64,000 nucleotides of DNA from Phocoena phocoena (GCF_963924675.1 NC_089238.1:41186879-41250878); one strand, 5' to 3'; counted from the stretch's first letter, positions 38,301 to 46,191 are shown. Made by a program: numbers and translations. The notes: generated by a model not told the origin, from the sequence alone.

Positions 38301-41300
38301 AGAGGAAAGATCTGTATGACACTTAGTATAGTATCACATATATAAGAGGTTTCTTAGAAAGAAAGGACCCTTAATAACAGGACTGATCTCTCTCTCAGTC
38401 AGTTGTGGAAAAAAGTATCATAATTTCCCTTTAGTAGTAGTAAATCTAATGTTAAAAGTGAAGGGAAAAAAAAAAAAAAAAAGTGAAGGAAGGGTATCTT
38501 CTGATCATTGTGCATGTAATTTTCAATCTGTCCTATGGTTGGAAGCTATCTAGAGTTCAGTGTAAAACTTAAAATAACTTAGGGAATTCCCTGGCGGTCC
38601 AGTGGTTAGGACTTGGTGCTTTCACTGCTGGGGCCCAGGTTCAGTCCCTGGTCAGGGAACTAAGGTCCTGCAAACTGCACAACGCGGCCAAAAAATAGAA
38701 TAGAATGGAATGGAATAGAATAGAATAAAATAACTTAGTTAAAAACTTGTTATGATAGAGCTCAAGCTGGTTATCTTGGTTCTTGCTTAAAATGCTTGAA
38801 TATTCTTTCTGTCTTACCTTTATGGTGGTGAGTTTTATTTTTGTTAATAATGTAAGCTAGATTATTATAACATAGATCCCAAAATACAGTGGCTTAACTA
38901 CACTGGAATTTTCTCTCACACCTTACGGTAATTCAGAGATCAGGATTCCTGTGTCATTTAGTTCCTCTACCTCTTTAGGTATTGTCAAAGCAGAGTCACC
39001 ACGTTGACTGAGTCTTAGCCCAAAGCAAAGGGTGTGAAAAGGAGGGGAAGAGGTCACTGAGCAAGTGATGAGGAAGATGCACACATCACTTTTACTCACA
39101 CTTAATTAGAGAAAGCAAGTTACATGGTCATACCTTGCTACAAAAGGGAAGCCAGGAAATGTGTAGTCTGTAGCTGAGTGGCCCTGTGACTAGTTAAACT
39201 CAATTACTAGAGAAGAATGAATTAGGACATTTAGCAGTCTACCATAGGTACCTTCTAAGTTTTCAGGAACTTTTTTCTGTCTTCAGCTCGAAAAGGCAAA
39301 TTAATCAGATTTTGATAAATGCAAATTAATTCTTCAGCTCATTCTATAAATAGTTGAATTCAGTATTTTATGTATTTCATTTAGATGGTATTCTTATAAC
39401 TTATCTAATAACCTAAAAGTAAATCTTAGGGAAACTATGCTTATAGAGTAATAAACCATAAAGTAATACTAGTTTCTCATACATTTAAAATAATTTCTAT
39501 TCCTTTACTTCCAAATTTCTCTTATTTCTTCATTTCAAGTGAAATTCAGAAAATTATTATACTTACATATGGCCTTCATTTTATAAAAAATAATATCTCC
39601 ATAAAATTGTTCACCCAAAGAATGAATTATACCTTTAATCTTGGGGTGTAAGGAAAGGAAGAAAAGATGAATTTGCTAAACTTTGATGAATGTTCATTGC
39701 AGCTTTAAAATGAAATAGTATACATAAATGGAGACTGATTATACCAAAAAATACTTTACAAAAGTGATCAAGGTGCTCAGATGCTAGTTATGAAGGCCCT
39801 TTGAACTTTCGTGTGTTTGACGATGTACATCCGCCTATTCCAAAGGCAGTGTCCTGGGTTACCCTGCCCCTCCACCTGGTGGTGAGATTTCATACCCTAC
39901 CATGCTTGCCAGCTCTAACTCTGAATCCGTAAGCATTGGAAATAGCTCTAAATCAGAGGCCGTTACTCAAACACCTCATTCTTGTGTGTACAGATAGCAT
40001 TACAGTGGACTGTTAATTTGAACATCTCTTGGATTAAAAAAAAAGTTGTTTTTTCTTACAGCAGATATTGCTGATGGCTCTGACTACTTCTGTTGTGGCA
40101 AGCCAGGTGTTGGGGTAATGGGAGTCAAGGACGGTAGCTGCCACAAGTAGGCCAAATGCTGTGACCTACATAACCTGTTACCACGGGTGTTGAGGGCTGT
40201 TGACCCTTGTTCTAGGCTTTTAATTCACTTTACTCTTTATAGGGGGGAAGTGATAAAATTGTACAGTAGGGGCATAAACAACTTATGTTTTTACCTTAAA
40301 TTCGTGAAAAAAAATAAAGCCGACTCACATGCTTTGTGGAGTAGGACTTAAATAAATCAATAAATTCATGCATATATACATTCAAAAGGAAGTGAAAATT
40401 GCAAGCACTAATTTTTTAAATAAATTAGTACTGGGCTTCCCTGGTGGCGCCGTGGTTGAGTCTGCCTGCCGATGCAGGGGACACGGGTTCGTACCCCGGT
40501 CCAGGAGGATCCCACATGCCGCGGAGTGGCTGGGCCCGTGAGCCATGGCCGCTGAGCCTGCGTGTCTGGAGCTTGTGCTCCGCAACGGGAGAGGCCACAA
40601 CAGTGAGAGGCCCGCGTACCGCAAAAAAAAAAAAAAAAGAAATTAGTACTGTATTTATCAAGATTGCTAATGATTTACATGTAAATTACATTATAGATTT
40701 GCTTACCAGTAATAATTTTAATTTACTCAAGTTGACAAAGTTTGGCCAGTCACATTAGAAGGCTATCTCAGGAACCCAGAGGTGGGAGCCAGAGCCCAGA
40801 GCCCCCAGGCTAAGTGTGAAGTGAGGTGGCAAAGGAGAGCAGTGGGCTTGGATACCACACTGTGCTCAAGTTATTGCTAAAGGATGGTGAAGGGACTGCT
40901 TTGTTACAGTTCTGACTGCCTGGCCTAAAATTCGTATTCAGTAGCTATTATTTGAGCATAATTTTTGTTGTTGTTTTGCCAAATCCCATATTACATTAAA
41001 GATTCAATTGGCACATAATTTTAATCAGCACTCAATATTTACCAAGCACTAAGGAGTCAATGGAGAACAAGATAGACAAGTTCCTTGCCCTTTTGGAACT
41101 TAAATCTACTCTCTGATTATTATATGTTAAAGTATATTTGAGTATAGTCGGCTTGAGTGCTTCTTTGTGGAAAATCTTCTTAGCTTTATCCTAGTCTTAA
41201 AATCCTGAACTGTCAGGAACCTTGCAGGTTGGTTTAACTAAATGAGGTTACGCACACTAGGCAAAAGAACAGCAGAACTTTGGTAAGGGGGAACAGAGAT

Positions 41301-44300
41301 AACATACCTTCGATCAGGCTTTTGCTATAAAGGTCACCACCCGACTTCTTCAGAAAATGATGTGTTTATCCTTATCATCAAAGTACTTGGTAAGTGAGTG
41401 GATAGTGTTTGTTATAGACCCTCATCCTCAAGAAAATGTAAGCATTGACTTCCTCATAAAGACACAGGAAAAAAATATATCACATGGTTTTCGATGATGA
41501 TAAAGCACCATTTTTAATCATCTTGTTTTAAAACTTGAACAATGAGACAAGATTTGAAAAAGGTGTGTTTAATGGCAGCCTGGAACATCTCTGAAGTTAC
41601 CGTCTTTGGAAGGAATAAGCGACAGGAAAGATGACTTGAATGTGAGCTGGGTACTTGATTCTATATTTGGCTTTTTGCCACTGCTGCTGTGAGACCTGTT
41701 TAAAATAGACACTGCCAAAATCAAAATCAAATGCCTTGTGTTAGTCTTAATAACATTCTCTGGTCCCTTTCCAACCCCACCACCTAATGAACTTTCAGGG
41801 TACTATTCCAAATAGCTTCCAAGTAATTGTACTGGATTATGATCCATTTATTCAGTCATCAGAAATTGATGTTTCCTTGGTAGTAAAGTCCTTGTCCTTC
41901 AGGAGTTCACAGGCTATTCAAGAGACAGATAATACTGATGCCTACTGATAATCTAATGCGATGAGTAGTGTTAGAGGCCATGCACAGAGATCACGGGCCA
42001 TCCTTGTGCTCTTTCTTAGCAGGAGACTACCCCATAGACCCACATATAGAATCTACACTGAAAACACTGCTCCCTTGTTATGACAGAGGTGCCAAAGGCT
42101 GCCTTGTCTATTTATGTCCCTTTATTTACTATATAAGAGGTTTTTTAAAAATCTCCATTATACTTATGAGGAAACTGAAGAGAAAATGTATTGTTATGCA
42201 GAGTATCCCCATAAGTTTTCATTTACATAGAAACTATTTCAGTGAGTTATTTCTAGCAGTCAGGAGTCAGTTTAGATTAATTCTGTCCTTCTTTGCAAAC
42301 CATCATGAATGGTCAATAAATCCTAGCCTGGAAAATTTACTTGAAAAGCATCCTCTATCTGACAAAGACCTTCATAAGTCTGTACCAATGACCTTCAAAA
42401 ATTGATCTCAATTAGTGATTATTAGAGCTAGCCAACACTGCTTAATCTTCATCCTTTTGTAGTTAGATTCCTTTAGCTTCTACTCCTACTTCTTTGCCTC
42501 ACTTATTAAAAAAAAATTTTTTTTTTGCGGTACGCAGGCCTCTCACTGCTGCGGCCTCTCCCGTTGCGGAGCACAGGCTCCGGACGCGCAGGCTCAGTGG
42601 CCATGGCTCACGGGCCTAGCCGCTCTGTGGCATGTGGGATCTTCCTGGACAGGAGCACGAACCCGTGTCCCCTGCCTCGGCACGCGGACTCTCAACCACT
42701 GTGCCACCAGGGAACCCAAGCCAAATTTTTATCCTTCACTTCTTTGCCTTTCTGAGTACTGCCACTTGAAAATTTGTCTGATGACAAATCACAGACTTCT
42801 ACAGTTAAAGAGACCTTATTAGTTTAACACCATCATTGTATAGCTAAGGAAATGGAAGTCTTAGATATATGAAGTAATTTGTCCAAGGACACACATGGAA
42901 TTAGTGGCAGAGCCTGTATTCAAGCCAAACCTAATTTCCAGGCCATTCCTTTGCTTACATATTTGCTCTCCCAGGTCCGATTTTCTCATCAGATCACAAG
43001 GCTACTCCCAGTTTTTCTTCAGCCTTTTTTCTCCTCAGTGGAACTACGAAACTGCTCCCATACTTCCAGGTCTCTAGTGAGAAGGTACATACATCTCTTC
43101 TTGCCCTGACCATTGAGTGTAGTCCCTTACCCATAGGATTTTTCCATTTGGATGTTCTAATTTCCAAATCCAATTCCAGACCTAACCTACCACCTTCCTC
43201 CTCTATATTCCTCCTCAGTTTATTTCCAGTAGTGACAGCACTATTCTTCCTAGACTTAAAATGTTGGTGGTAGTGGCGAATCAGTCCTTTCCTCTTTCCC
43301 TCTTCTTACCATCACCACACTCACTGTGAACACCACATTTGTCCAGGTCCTTTGCATTATCTTTGTCTAAATGATTTCCATGCTCTTCTACTCTTTTGGC
43401 CTTCAAGAAGTTGAACAGGTGTTTTGAAACTGATTCTACCATTTACTAAGAAAATTGTGTGAACTGGCAAAGCCTCTGTTAACTGATCTGTAAAGTGGGG
43501 TAATAGTGATCTTAAAATAACATGAAGATTTAACTGAAATAAAATATAAATTTCGATTGTAAAGTTAACCCATGGATACCCAATAAATATTTGTGGAGCG
43601 AATGTTAGTTCCGTTCTCCTTATAGCCATGATGAGTATATGAGTTTGAAGAATTTTTTTCTTAACTACCTAAACAATAAAAAGATTAGATGGGGGGCTTC
43701 CCTGGTGGCGCAGTGGTTGAGATTCTGCCTGCCAGTTCAGGGGACACGGGTTCGAGCCCTGGTCCGGGAAGATCCCACATGCCGCGGAGCAACTGGGCCC
43801 GTGAGCCCCAGCTACTGAGCCTGCGCATCTGGAGCCTGTGCTCCGCGACAGTGAGAGGCCCGCACACTGCGATGAAGAGTGGCCCCCCGCTCGCCGCAAC
43901 TAGAGAAAGCCCTCGCACAGAAGTGAAGACCCAACACAGCCCAAAAAGTTAACTAATTAATTAATTTAAAAAGATTAGATGTTAATATTTGAAGATTTTT
44001 TTAAAGGGGTTTGAAGCCATTTCTTTTCTTTTTTTTAAAATTTATTTTTGGCTGCGCTGGGTCTTCATTGCTGCACAGGCTCTATCTAGTTGTGGCGAGT
44101 GGGGGCTACTCTTCGTTGCGGTGGACAGGCTTCTCACTGTGGTGGCTTCTCTTGTTGCAGAGCACAGGCTCTAGGCACGTGGGCTTCAGTAGTTGTGGCA
44201 CACAGGCTCAGTAGTTGTGGCACGTGGGCTCTAGAGTGTAGGCTCAGTAGTTGTGGGACACAGGCTTAGTTGCTCCGCGGCGTGTGGGATCTTCCCGGAC

Positions 44301-46191
44301 CAGGGCCCGAACCTGTGTCCCCTGCATTGGCAGGCAGATTCTTAACCACTGTACCACCAGGGAAGTCCTCTTTGCCTTTTTTTAAATCTTTTCCTTTTTC
44401 TTTTTTTTGGCTGCGTTGGGTCTCCGTTGCTGCACGTGTACTTTCTCTCTAGTTACGGCAAGTGGGGGCTACTCTTTGTTGCAGTGCCTGGTCTTCTCAT
44501 TGTGGTGGCTTCTTTTGTTGCGGAGCACGGGCTTTAGGCACGCGGGTTTCAGTAGTTGTGGCTCACGGGCTCTAGAGCGCAGGCTCAGTCGTTGTGGCAC
44601 ACAGGCTTAGTTGCTCCGCGGCATGTGGGATCTTCTTGGACCAGGGCTTGAACCTGTGTCCCCTGCATTGGCAGGCGGATTCTTAACAACCGCACCACCA
44701 GAGAAGTCCTTGAAGATTTCTTAAACAATCATTAGTGTCTCCTTTGCTCTATGATCACTTCAAATGCTAATTATAGAGATTTTTTTTGTCTTGGTCTATT
44801 TTTGTTTATAACAGCTGTATTGAGATACAATTCATTACTATAAAATTCATCCTTGAAAATACACAGTTCATTGGTTTTTTAGTATATTCGTAGAGTTGTG
44901 CAATCATCAGTATCTAATTTTTACACATTTTCATTACTCCAGAAAGAAACCCCATACCCCTGAGCAGTCACTCTCCATTCCTTCCTTCCCATTACTCCTG
45001 GCAACCATCTATTTATTTTCTGTCAGTTCTGGCCATTTTATATAAATGGAATCAAACAATATATGACGTTTTGTGTTTGGCTTCTTTCACTTAGCATGTT
45101 TTCAAGGTTCATCCATGTTGTAGCATGTATTAGAACTTCATTCTTTTTTTAAGATTGAATAATATTTCATTTTGTGGAATAGACCACATTTTGTTTATTC
45201 ATTCATTAATGGTAGACGTTTGGGTTATTTCCACTTTGGAGCTATTATGAATAATGCTGGTATGAACATTTGAGTACAAGTTTTTATATGGATGTATGTT
45301 TTCAGTTCTCTTGAGTATATGCCTAGGAGTGGAATTAGAATAGAATCTTTAGTTGATAAAGCAAAGAATTTTCATTTCAAAGCAAAGAGTTCTCATGGTG
45401 ACAGAACTAAAGTTTCTTATTTGGGGTGTTCCTGTCTATGTTGGTTCCTTAAGATTAAAACTCTTTGCACTGGACCTCACAGAAGACTGTGGTGCTTCCT
45501 GAGGTGCTTGGCACATCATAGAAACCAACAAAATCAAGAGCCTATTCTGAAAGGATCAGAAATAATACAAATGCCCCCACATGATAAAGGATGTTTGCAT
45601 TAGCATAGGGTAACAAAATAACCCCCAAATCTCAGTGCTTTACTCTCATCAAAGCACTTATTTTCATTTACTTTATATACAGGTGCAGTGCAGGAATCAG
45701 AAAGGGAAAATCCTCCTAAAAGGATGAAATTAAGGAAAAGTTAGATTAAAGTGAACACATTTCAAAAGTATCCTATCCTCTGCTAGAGCAAGAGCCTTTA
45801 GAGTGAGGGTAAGAACGTTTACCTTTTCCCTCAGCCATTCCCCTTCCCAAACAAAATTGAACTGAAAGGTAGAGAAGGGGGGGGATGGTCTGGAACAACT
45901 TTTGGAGTGATGTTGCCACCAGTTCAAGAGCAGATTTCAAGCACTGCCTTTATCTTTATAGAAAGCGATGGAAAGGGAAAAAATGTCTTTGAAATAGTGC
46001 TTGGCATTGAGCATCATATGGTCAGTCACACAGAGGTCACTAATCACTCTTCCCTTTCTTGTTTTTCAGTGAACGAGGTAATTGGGAGAGACATGTCCCA
46101 GATTTCTGTTTCCCAAGGAACAGGGGCGAGCAGGCAGGCTGCCCTCCCAGGTCCTGATTCCCTGGATTTAGGAAGATCCGACGGGCTCTAA
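2168..46191 (+). CDS. NFATC3: NFATC3 (NFAT4), C-terminal half, spliced coding region
   Basis: Transcription factor of the calcium/calcineurin-regulated NFAT family; it sits phosphorylated in the cytoplasm and enters the nucleus after dephosphorylation. The window encodes about 539 residues, roughly the second half of the 1075-residue human isoform as I recall it. Joined exons are 2168-2340, 6229-6369, 12279-12334, 13638-13764, 20809-21810 and 46070-46191, with an alternative exon at 36116-36219. All junctions have AG/GT borders and keep frame. Domain order seen: end of the DNA-binding Rel-homology region, the IPT/RHR-C immunoglobulin-like domain ([43 protein letters not shown]), then a long Ser/Pro/Gln-rich transactivation tail with a SUMO-type IKPE motif. 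The first half of the gene (calcineurin-docking region, SP repeats, start of the Rel domain) lies upstream of the window. The entering phase is 2. Confidence 0.96.
2433..2796 (+). mobile_element. CHR-type SINE, long form (first of a stacked pair)
   Basis: ggcttccctggcggcacagtgg head, long repeated body (ccgctccgcaa and caacta blocks) and A-rich tail. The target copy agtaaactga is at 2422-2431 and again at 2797-2806. Confidence 0.88.
2807..3077 (+). mobile_element. CHR-type SINE, long form (second of a stacked pair)
   Basis: Same long form, starting directly after the second agtaaactga copy and followed by a third copy at 3078-3087. Confidence 0.88.
3140..3300 (+). repeat. MIR-like SINE fragment
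   Basis: gtactgatcttggagttag ... tcttactcataaatgaggaag follows the MIR pattern (tRNA head, then a cctcatctgtaaaatggg-like core). Confidence 0.55.
3950..4450. repeat. Old interspersed repeat, possibly L1M-type, family not resolved
   Basis: tagataatacaggtacatgg ... aaaagtaaattttcaag ... ttccctttcttagaaac resembles a repeat also seen at about 20225-20590. Assigned only by resemblance between the two copies. Confidence 0.4.
4312..4354 (-). mobile_element. Poly(A)-only insertion with target-site duplication
   Basis: tcactattaacc at 4312-4323 is repeated at 4336-4347 and only a T-run (4324-4336) lies between. It reads as an antisense poly(A) tail without a body. Confidence 0.6.
4824..5157 (+). 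mobile_element. CHR-type SINE, long form
   Basis: aattccctggtggtccagtgg head, long repetitive body, aaataaataaa tail. Flanked by exact 15-bp duplications aaatagttggaagag (4809-4823, 5158-5172). Confidence 0.9.
6229..6369 (+). CDS. NFATC3: NFATC3 exon: start of the IPT/RHR-C domain
   Basis: 141 nt. The acceptor is an unusual A-run (taaaaaaaaaaaaaacag) behind a pyrimidine stretch at about 6191-6210; the donor is GTAAAT. It encodes [20 protein letters not shown], then [19 protein letters not shown] and IFLEKGQ, the first strands of the Ig-like IPT domain used for dimer contacts. The last base is G, giving Asp with the next exon. An L1 3' fragment begins about 30 nt after the donor. Confidence 0.96.
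6400..6708 (+). mobile_element. 5'-truncated L1, 3' UTR end
   Basis: Ends with ataaatcaactatacttcaa and a taaata-rich tail, the same L1 3' end seen inverted at about 29360. Flanked by near-identical taagatctgagttga (about 6379) and taagatttgagttga (about 6709). It starts about 30 nt after the NFATC3 donor at 6370. Confidence 0.75.
6908..7126 (+). mobile_element. CHR-type SINE, short gcggagc form
   Basis: ggcttccctggtggcacagtgg head, ccacaacagtgacagg block, A-rich tail. Probable duplication agtaaaaga on both sides. Confidence 0.88.
7145..7375 (+). mobile_element. Old L1 fragment (late ORF2)
   Basis: attaatcataatagccaaaaaatg ... tacaatgggatattattta ... acatggatgaccct type sequence near the end of L1 ORF2. 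The frame is broken. Confidence 0.7.
7376..7635 (+). mobile_element. CHR-type SINE, long variant
   Basis: gacttcgctggtggtccag head, caactaagagcctgcatgc body, aataaataaatcaataaaa tail; taaaaacat recurs on both sides (7361, 7641). Confidence 0.8.
8501..8702 (+). mobile_element. CHR-type SINE, short gcggagc form, inside L1
   Basis: ggctttcctggtggcgcagtgg head, gcggagcggctgggcccg block, poly(A) of about 20. First of a stacked pair. Confidence 0.88.
8711..9003 (+). mobile_element. CHR-type SINE, long form, inside L1
   Basis: gcttccttggtggcgcagtc head directly after aaactattgg, which resembles aaactgttgg in front of the previous SINE. Tail aaataaataaataaatg. Confidence 0.87.
9078..9120 (-). mobile_element. 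Poly(A)-only insertion with target-site duplication
   Basis: catagctaatatctt at 9078-9092 is exactly repeated at 9106-9120 around a T-run. It lies inside the L1, so it is younger than it. Confidence 0.65.
12279..12334 (+). CDS. NFATC3: NFATC3 exon: IPT domain, middle
   Basis: Short 56-nt exon between acceptor gtcaatag and donor GTAAGA. It completes Asp and encodes [18 protein letters not shown], an invariant part of the NFAT IPT domain. It ends in phase 0. The preceding intron is about 5.9 kb and filled with L1 and SINE sequence. Confidence 0.95.
12879..12998 (+). mobile_element. CHR-type SINE, short form
   Basis: gacttccctggtggtccagtgg head; exact 15-bp duplications aaggattgcagttga (12864-12878, 12999-13013). 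Confidence 0.9.
13119..13241 (+). mobile_element. CHR-type SINE, short form
   Basis: gagttccctggtggtctagtgg head, C-run then A-run tail. Duplications agtttaagataag / aatttaagataag. Confidence 0.88.
13638..13764 (+). CDS. NFATC3: NFATC3 exon: IPT domain, end
   Basis: 127 nt, acceptor ccatgctccttag, donor GTACGA. It encodes [20 protein letters not shown], then [22 protein letters not shown], closing the IPT domain and including the basic KRKK stretch that belongs to the nuclear-localisation region of the family. It leaves one base (G) that makes Val with the next exon. Confidence 0.96.
14750..14880. repeat. L2-like fragment
   Basis: ttactcattaattcaataag ... ctctcatggagcttataatct fits the widespread L2 3' end pattern. 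Confidence 0.45.
15060..15430 (-). repeat. MIR split by a younger SINE
   Basis: The left piece ends taataaacctatggg and the right piece resumes cctatgggataggttattg ... acaaatgaggagactgag, an inverted MIR core. The SINE at 15117-15330 separates them. Confidence 0.6.
15117..15328 (+). mobile_element. CHR-type SINE, short gcggagc form, inside a MIR
   Basis: gccttccctggtggcgcagtgg head, complete body, caaacaaacaaac tail. aacctatggg repeats on both sides. Confidence 0.9.
17141..17358 (+). mobile_element. CHR-type SINE, short gcggagc form
   Basis: Complete element with A-rich tail; duplications aaaatagaaatggg (about 17128 and 17360). Confidence 0.9.
19124..19170 (+). mobile_element. Poly(A)-only insertion with target-site duplication
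   Basis: aagacattag at 19124-19133 and 19161-19170, separated only by an A-rich run with agaaacg interruptions. Confidence 0.55.
20050..20225 (+). repeat. MIR SINE
   Basis: gaataaaagcatggactttg ... tgctgtgagatcttagtg ... ctcatctgtaaggcagggataataataa follows the MIR consensus in order. Confidence 0.7.
20225..20590. repeat. Old interspersed repeat, possibly L1M-type, family not resolved
   Basis: Same pattern as about 3950-4450 (aaaagtaaatcttcc, ttcccttcccagcaa, ctttccagagatacc). Confidence 0.4.
20809..21810 (+). CDS. NFATC3: NFATC3 large exon: transactivation region
   Basis: 1002 nt, acceptor cactttcttttcag, donor GTAAGT. It encodes [19 protein letters not shown] and then a 300-residue Ser/Pro/Gln/His-rich tail with little predicted fold. 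An IKPEPEEQE segment near the end fits the SUMO consensus (hydrophobic-K-x-E). The exon finishes at GLQDITLDD plus one base, the branch point for two C-termini: the exon at 36116 (33 residues) or the exon at 46070 (40 residues). If the intron were retained, the frame would stop after eight further codons (TGA at 21831-21833); I have no evidence that this is used. Confidence 0.96.
22140..22260. repeat. L2-like fragment
   Basis: ttaattcattaaacgttgc ... ggcacagagttaaatgctagg ... ttcttgtccttgagg fits the L2 3' end pattern. Confidence 0.4.
23033..23073 (+). pseudogene. U2 snRNA retropseudogene, 5' fragment
   Basis: The run has ccttttggctaag and caagtgtagtatc, matching the first 40 or so bases of U2 snRNA with a few changes; the rest of U2 is missing. 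It is flanked by 14-bp near-duplicates gtaaataaggatca (23019-23032) and gtaaatgagaatca (23074-23087), as expected for L1-driven retroposition. Confidence 0.8.
23250..23400 (-). repeat. MIR-like fragment, inverted
   Basis: gaagatcacataactggtaagtagcagagc is the inverted MIR core pattern. Confidence 0.5.
24086..24216 (+). mobile_element. CHR-type SINE, short form
   Basis: cacttccctggtggtccggtgg head; exact 15-bp duplications agaagctcagtggtg (24071-24085, 24217-24231). Confidence 0.9.
27683..27940 (-). mobile_element. CHR-type SINE, long form, inverted, 5'-truncated
   Basis: ggctgcattgggtcttcattg start (the tail end), runs to cacagc, with the tRNA-like head missing. tctttttgat occurs on both sides. 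Confidence 0.82.
28320..28500 (-). repeat. MIR-like fragment, inverted
   Basis: cctatttt-like core (ccttattttcagagatgtgg) and gcatttgaatccaggtctgtct are in the order expected for an inverted MIR. Confidence 0.5.
28716..29025 (-). mobile_element. CHR-type SINE, long form, inverted
   Basis: Begins ttatttttttggctgtgttgg, ends ccaccagggaagtcc. Confidence 0.87.
29349..30890 (-). mobile_element. L1, inverted, 5'-truncated, with target-site duplication
   Basis: T-run then attgaagtatagttgattta (inverted L1 3' end), antisense ORF2 to about 30890. Target copies tctcaggactcctt are exact at 29335-29348 and 30891-30904. A SINE at 30243-30446 sits inside. Confidence 0.88.
30243..30446 (-). mobile_element. 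CHR-type SINE, short gcggagc form, inverted, inside L1
   Basis: gtggtacgcgggcctctcac ... ccaccagggaaggcc; ctgccc at both borders. Confidence 0.88.
31290..31912 (-). mobile_element. CHR-type SINE, long form, inverted, interrupted by another SINE
   Basis: Left part runs to about 31550; the missing head resumes at about 31875 as gattcttaaccactgcgctaccagggaagcc. Outer duplications ctgatacaggttt / ctgatataggttt. Confidence 0.85.
31551..31875 (-). mobile_element. CHR-type SINE, long form, inverted, nested
   Basis: Starts with ttttttttaagaatttctg and ends gcaggcggattcttaaccactgcg, stopping before the accagggaagc head. It lies inside the SINE at 31290-31912. Confidence 0.8.
32793..32967 (+). mobile_element. 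CHR-type SINE, long variant
   Basis: gggacttccctggtggtccag head; exact 15-bp duplications aaaaggaacagattc (32778-32792, 32968-32982). Confidence 0.9.
33040..33238 (-). mobile_element. CHR-type SINE, short gcggagc form, inverted
   Basis: gcggtacgcgggcctctcac ... ccaccagggaagcc; exact duplications ccaggtgttgct (33028-33039, 33239-33250). Confidence 0.92.
33330..33608 (-). mobile_element. CHR-type SINE variant, inverted
   Basis: Tail-side tatttatttatttatg, body of repeated gttgtggcatgtgg units, head gaccaccagggaagtcc. cacagttt flanks both ends. Confidence 0.85.
33620..34850 (-). mobile_element. Old L1 (L1M-type) fragment, inverted
   Basis: ggttcagtgacattaagtac, then atggctgaataatattccattg, then tgagttctttatattttttg: the order of an inverted old L1 3' end. 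Decayed. Confidence 0.75.
34916..35120 (-). mobile_element. CHR-type SINE, short gcggagc form, inverted
   Basis: T-run, gcggtacgcgggcctctcac, ends gccaccagggaagcc; complete. Confidence 0.9.
36116..36219 (+). CDS. NFATC3: NFATC3 alternative exon carrying a different C-terminus
   Basis: 104 nt with acceptor ttctttgacacag and strong donor GTGAGT at 36220. Spliced after 21810 it reads [17 protein letters not shown], then [16 protein letters not shown] and stops at TAG 36214-36216, three bases before the donor. I recognise this as the shorter NFATC3 C-terminus. The 33 residues against 40 for the other ending explain the 7-residue difference between the 1068- and 1075-residue human isoforms as I remember them. 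Two UGCAUG motifs lie 51 and 70 nt past the exon end. Confidence 0.88.
36270..36294 (+). promoter_or_regulatory. NFATC3: Paired UGCAUG motifs (RBFOX-type) after the alternative exon
   Basis: TGCATG at 36270-36275 and 36289-36294, that is 51 and 70 nt past the alternative exon end. UGCAUG in this position is the known RBFOX enhancer arrangement. The same bases also form two ATTTGCAT octamers (36267-36274, 36286-36293), an alternative reading as POU sites. Confidence 0.5.
37788..38110 (-). mobile_element. CHR-type SINE, long form, inverted
   Basis: tttctttatttttggttgtg ... cctccagggaagtcc; cagaatcccaca / cagaatctcacc flank it. Confidence 0.88.
38454..38489 (+). mobile_element. Poly(A)-only insertion with target-site duplication
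   Basis: aaaagtgaagg at 38454-38464 is repeated at 38479-38489, separated only by an A-run. Confidence 0.6.
38583..38726 (+). mobile_element. CHR-type SINE, short form, with pentamer tail
   Basis: gaattccctggcggtccagtgg head; the tail is a run of aatag/aatgg units. Exact duplications aaaataacttag (38571-38582, 38727-38738). Confidence 0.9.
38860..39245. repeat. Old medium-reiteration repeat, family not resolved
   Basis: tcccaaaatacagtggctta and following text resemble the repeat at about 1517-1920. Confidence 0.45.
40434..40639 (+). mobile_element. CHR-type SINE, short gcggagc form
   Basis: Complete; exact duplications aaattagtactg (40422-40433, 40640-40651). Confidence 0.92.
42518..42716 (-). 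mobile_element. CHR-type SINE, short gcggagc form, inverted
   Basis: T-run, gcggtacgcaggcctctcac, ends gtgccaccagggaacc. Confidence 0.88.
43693..43968 (+). mobile_element. CHR-type SINE with mixed short/long body
   Basis: Head and first half as in the short gcggagc form (ctgggcccgtgagcc, cgacagtgagaggcccg), second half as in the long form (gatgaagagtggcc, caactagagaaagcc). Duplications aaaagattagatg flank it. Confidence 0.87.
44028..44369 (-). mobile_element. CHR-type SINE, long form, inverted
   Basis: tttatttttggctgcgctgg ... ccaccagggaagtcc. Next to another inverted copy at 44385. Confidence 0.87.
44385..44708 (-). mobile_element. CHR-type SINE, long form, inverted
   Basis: ttttttttggctgcgttgg ... 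ccaccagagaagtcc. ttgaagattt follows at 44709 and also occurs near 43988, before the neighbouring copy. Confidence 0.85.
44800..45330 (-). mobile_element. Old L1 (L1M-type) fragment, inverted
   Basis: aacagctgtattgagataca, then catttttt-type tract, then cttcattctttttttaagattg ... gtggaattagaatag: inverted old L1 end, similar to 33620-34850. Confidence 0.65.
46070..46191 (+). CDS. NFATC3: NFATC3 last coding exon
   Basis: Acceptor cccctttcttgtttttcag type tract, exon start 46070, stop TAA at 46189-46191. It encodes [20 protein letters not shown] and [20 protein letters not shown], the long C-terminus of NFATC3. When the alternative exon at 36116 is included, this exon becomes 3' UTR. The exon continues as a roughly 2.7-kb 3' UTR. 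Confidence 0.95.

Larger units (their letters stand above)
36220..46069 (+). other. NFATC3: NFATC3 last intron
   Basis: About 9.8 kb. Holds SINEs at 37788, 38583, 40434, 42518, 43693, 44028 and 44385, old repeats (38860-39245, 44800-45330, 45600-45690), L2-like pieces near 41030 and 41850 and a MIR-like piece near 42820-42930. Two UGCAUG motifs lie near its start. Confidence 0.75.

Noticed and set aside
1..45000. tRNA genes suggested by A- and B-box-like text (tggcgcagtggtt, gggttcgagccc)
   Set aside because: Every instance is the head of a CHR-type SINE with its body and A-tail. No standalone cloverleaf was found.
36220..46069. A further alternative NFATC3 exon in the last intron
   Set aside because: Apart from 36116-36219 no AG...GT-bounded open segment with NFAT-like text was found; the remaining open frames lie in SINEs or AT-rich intron.
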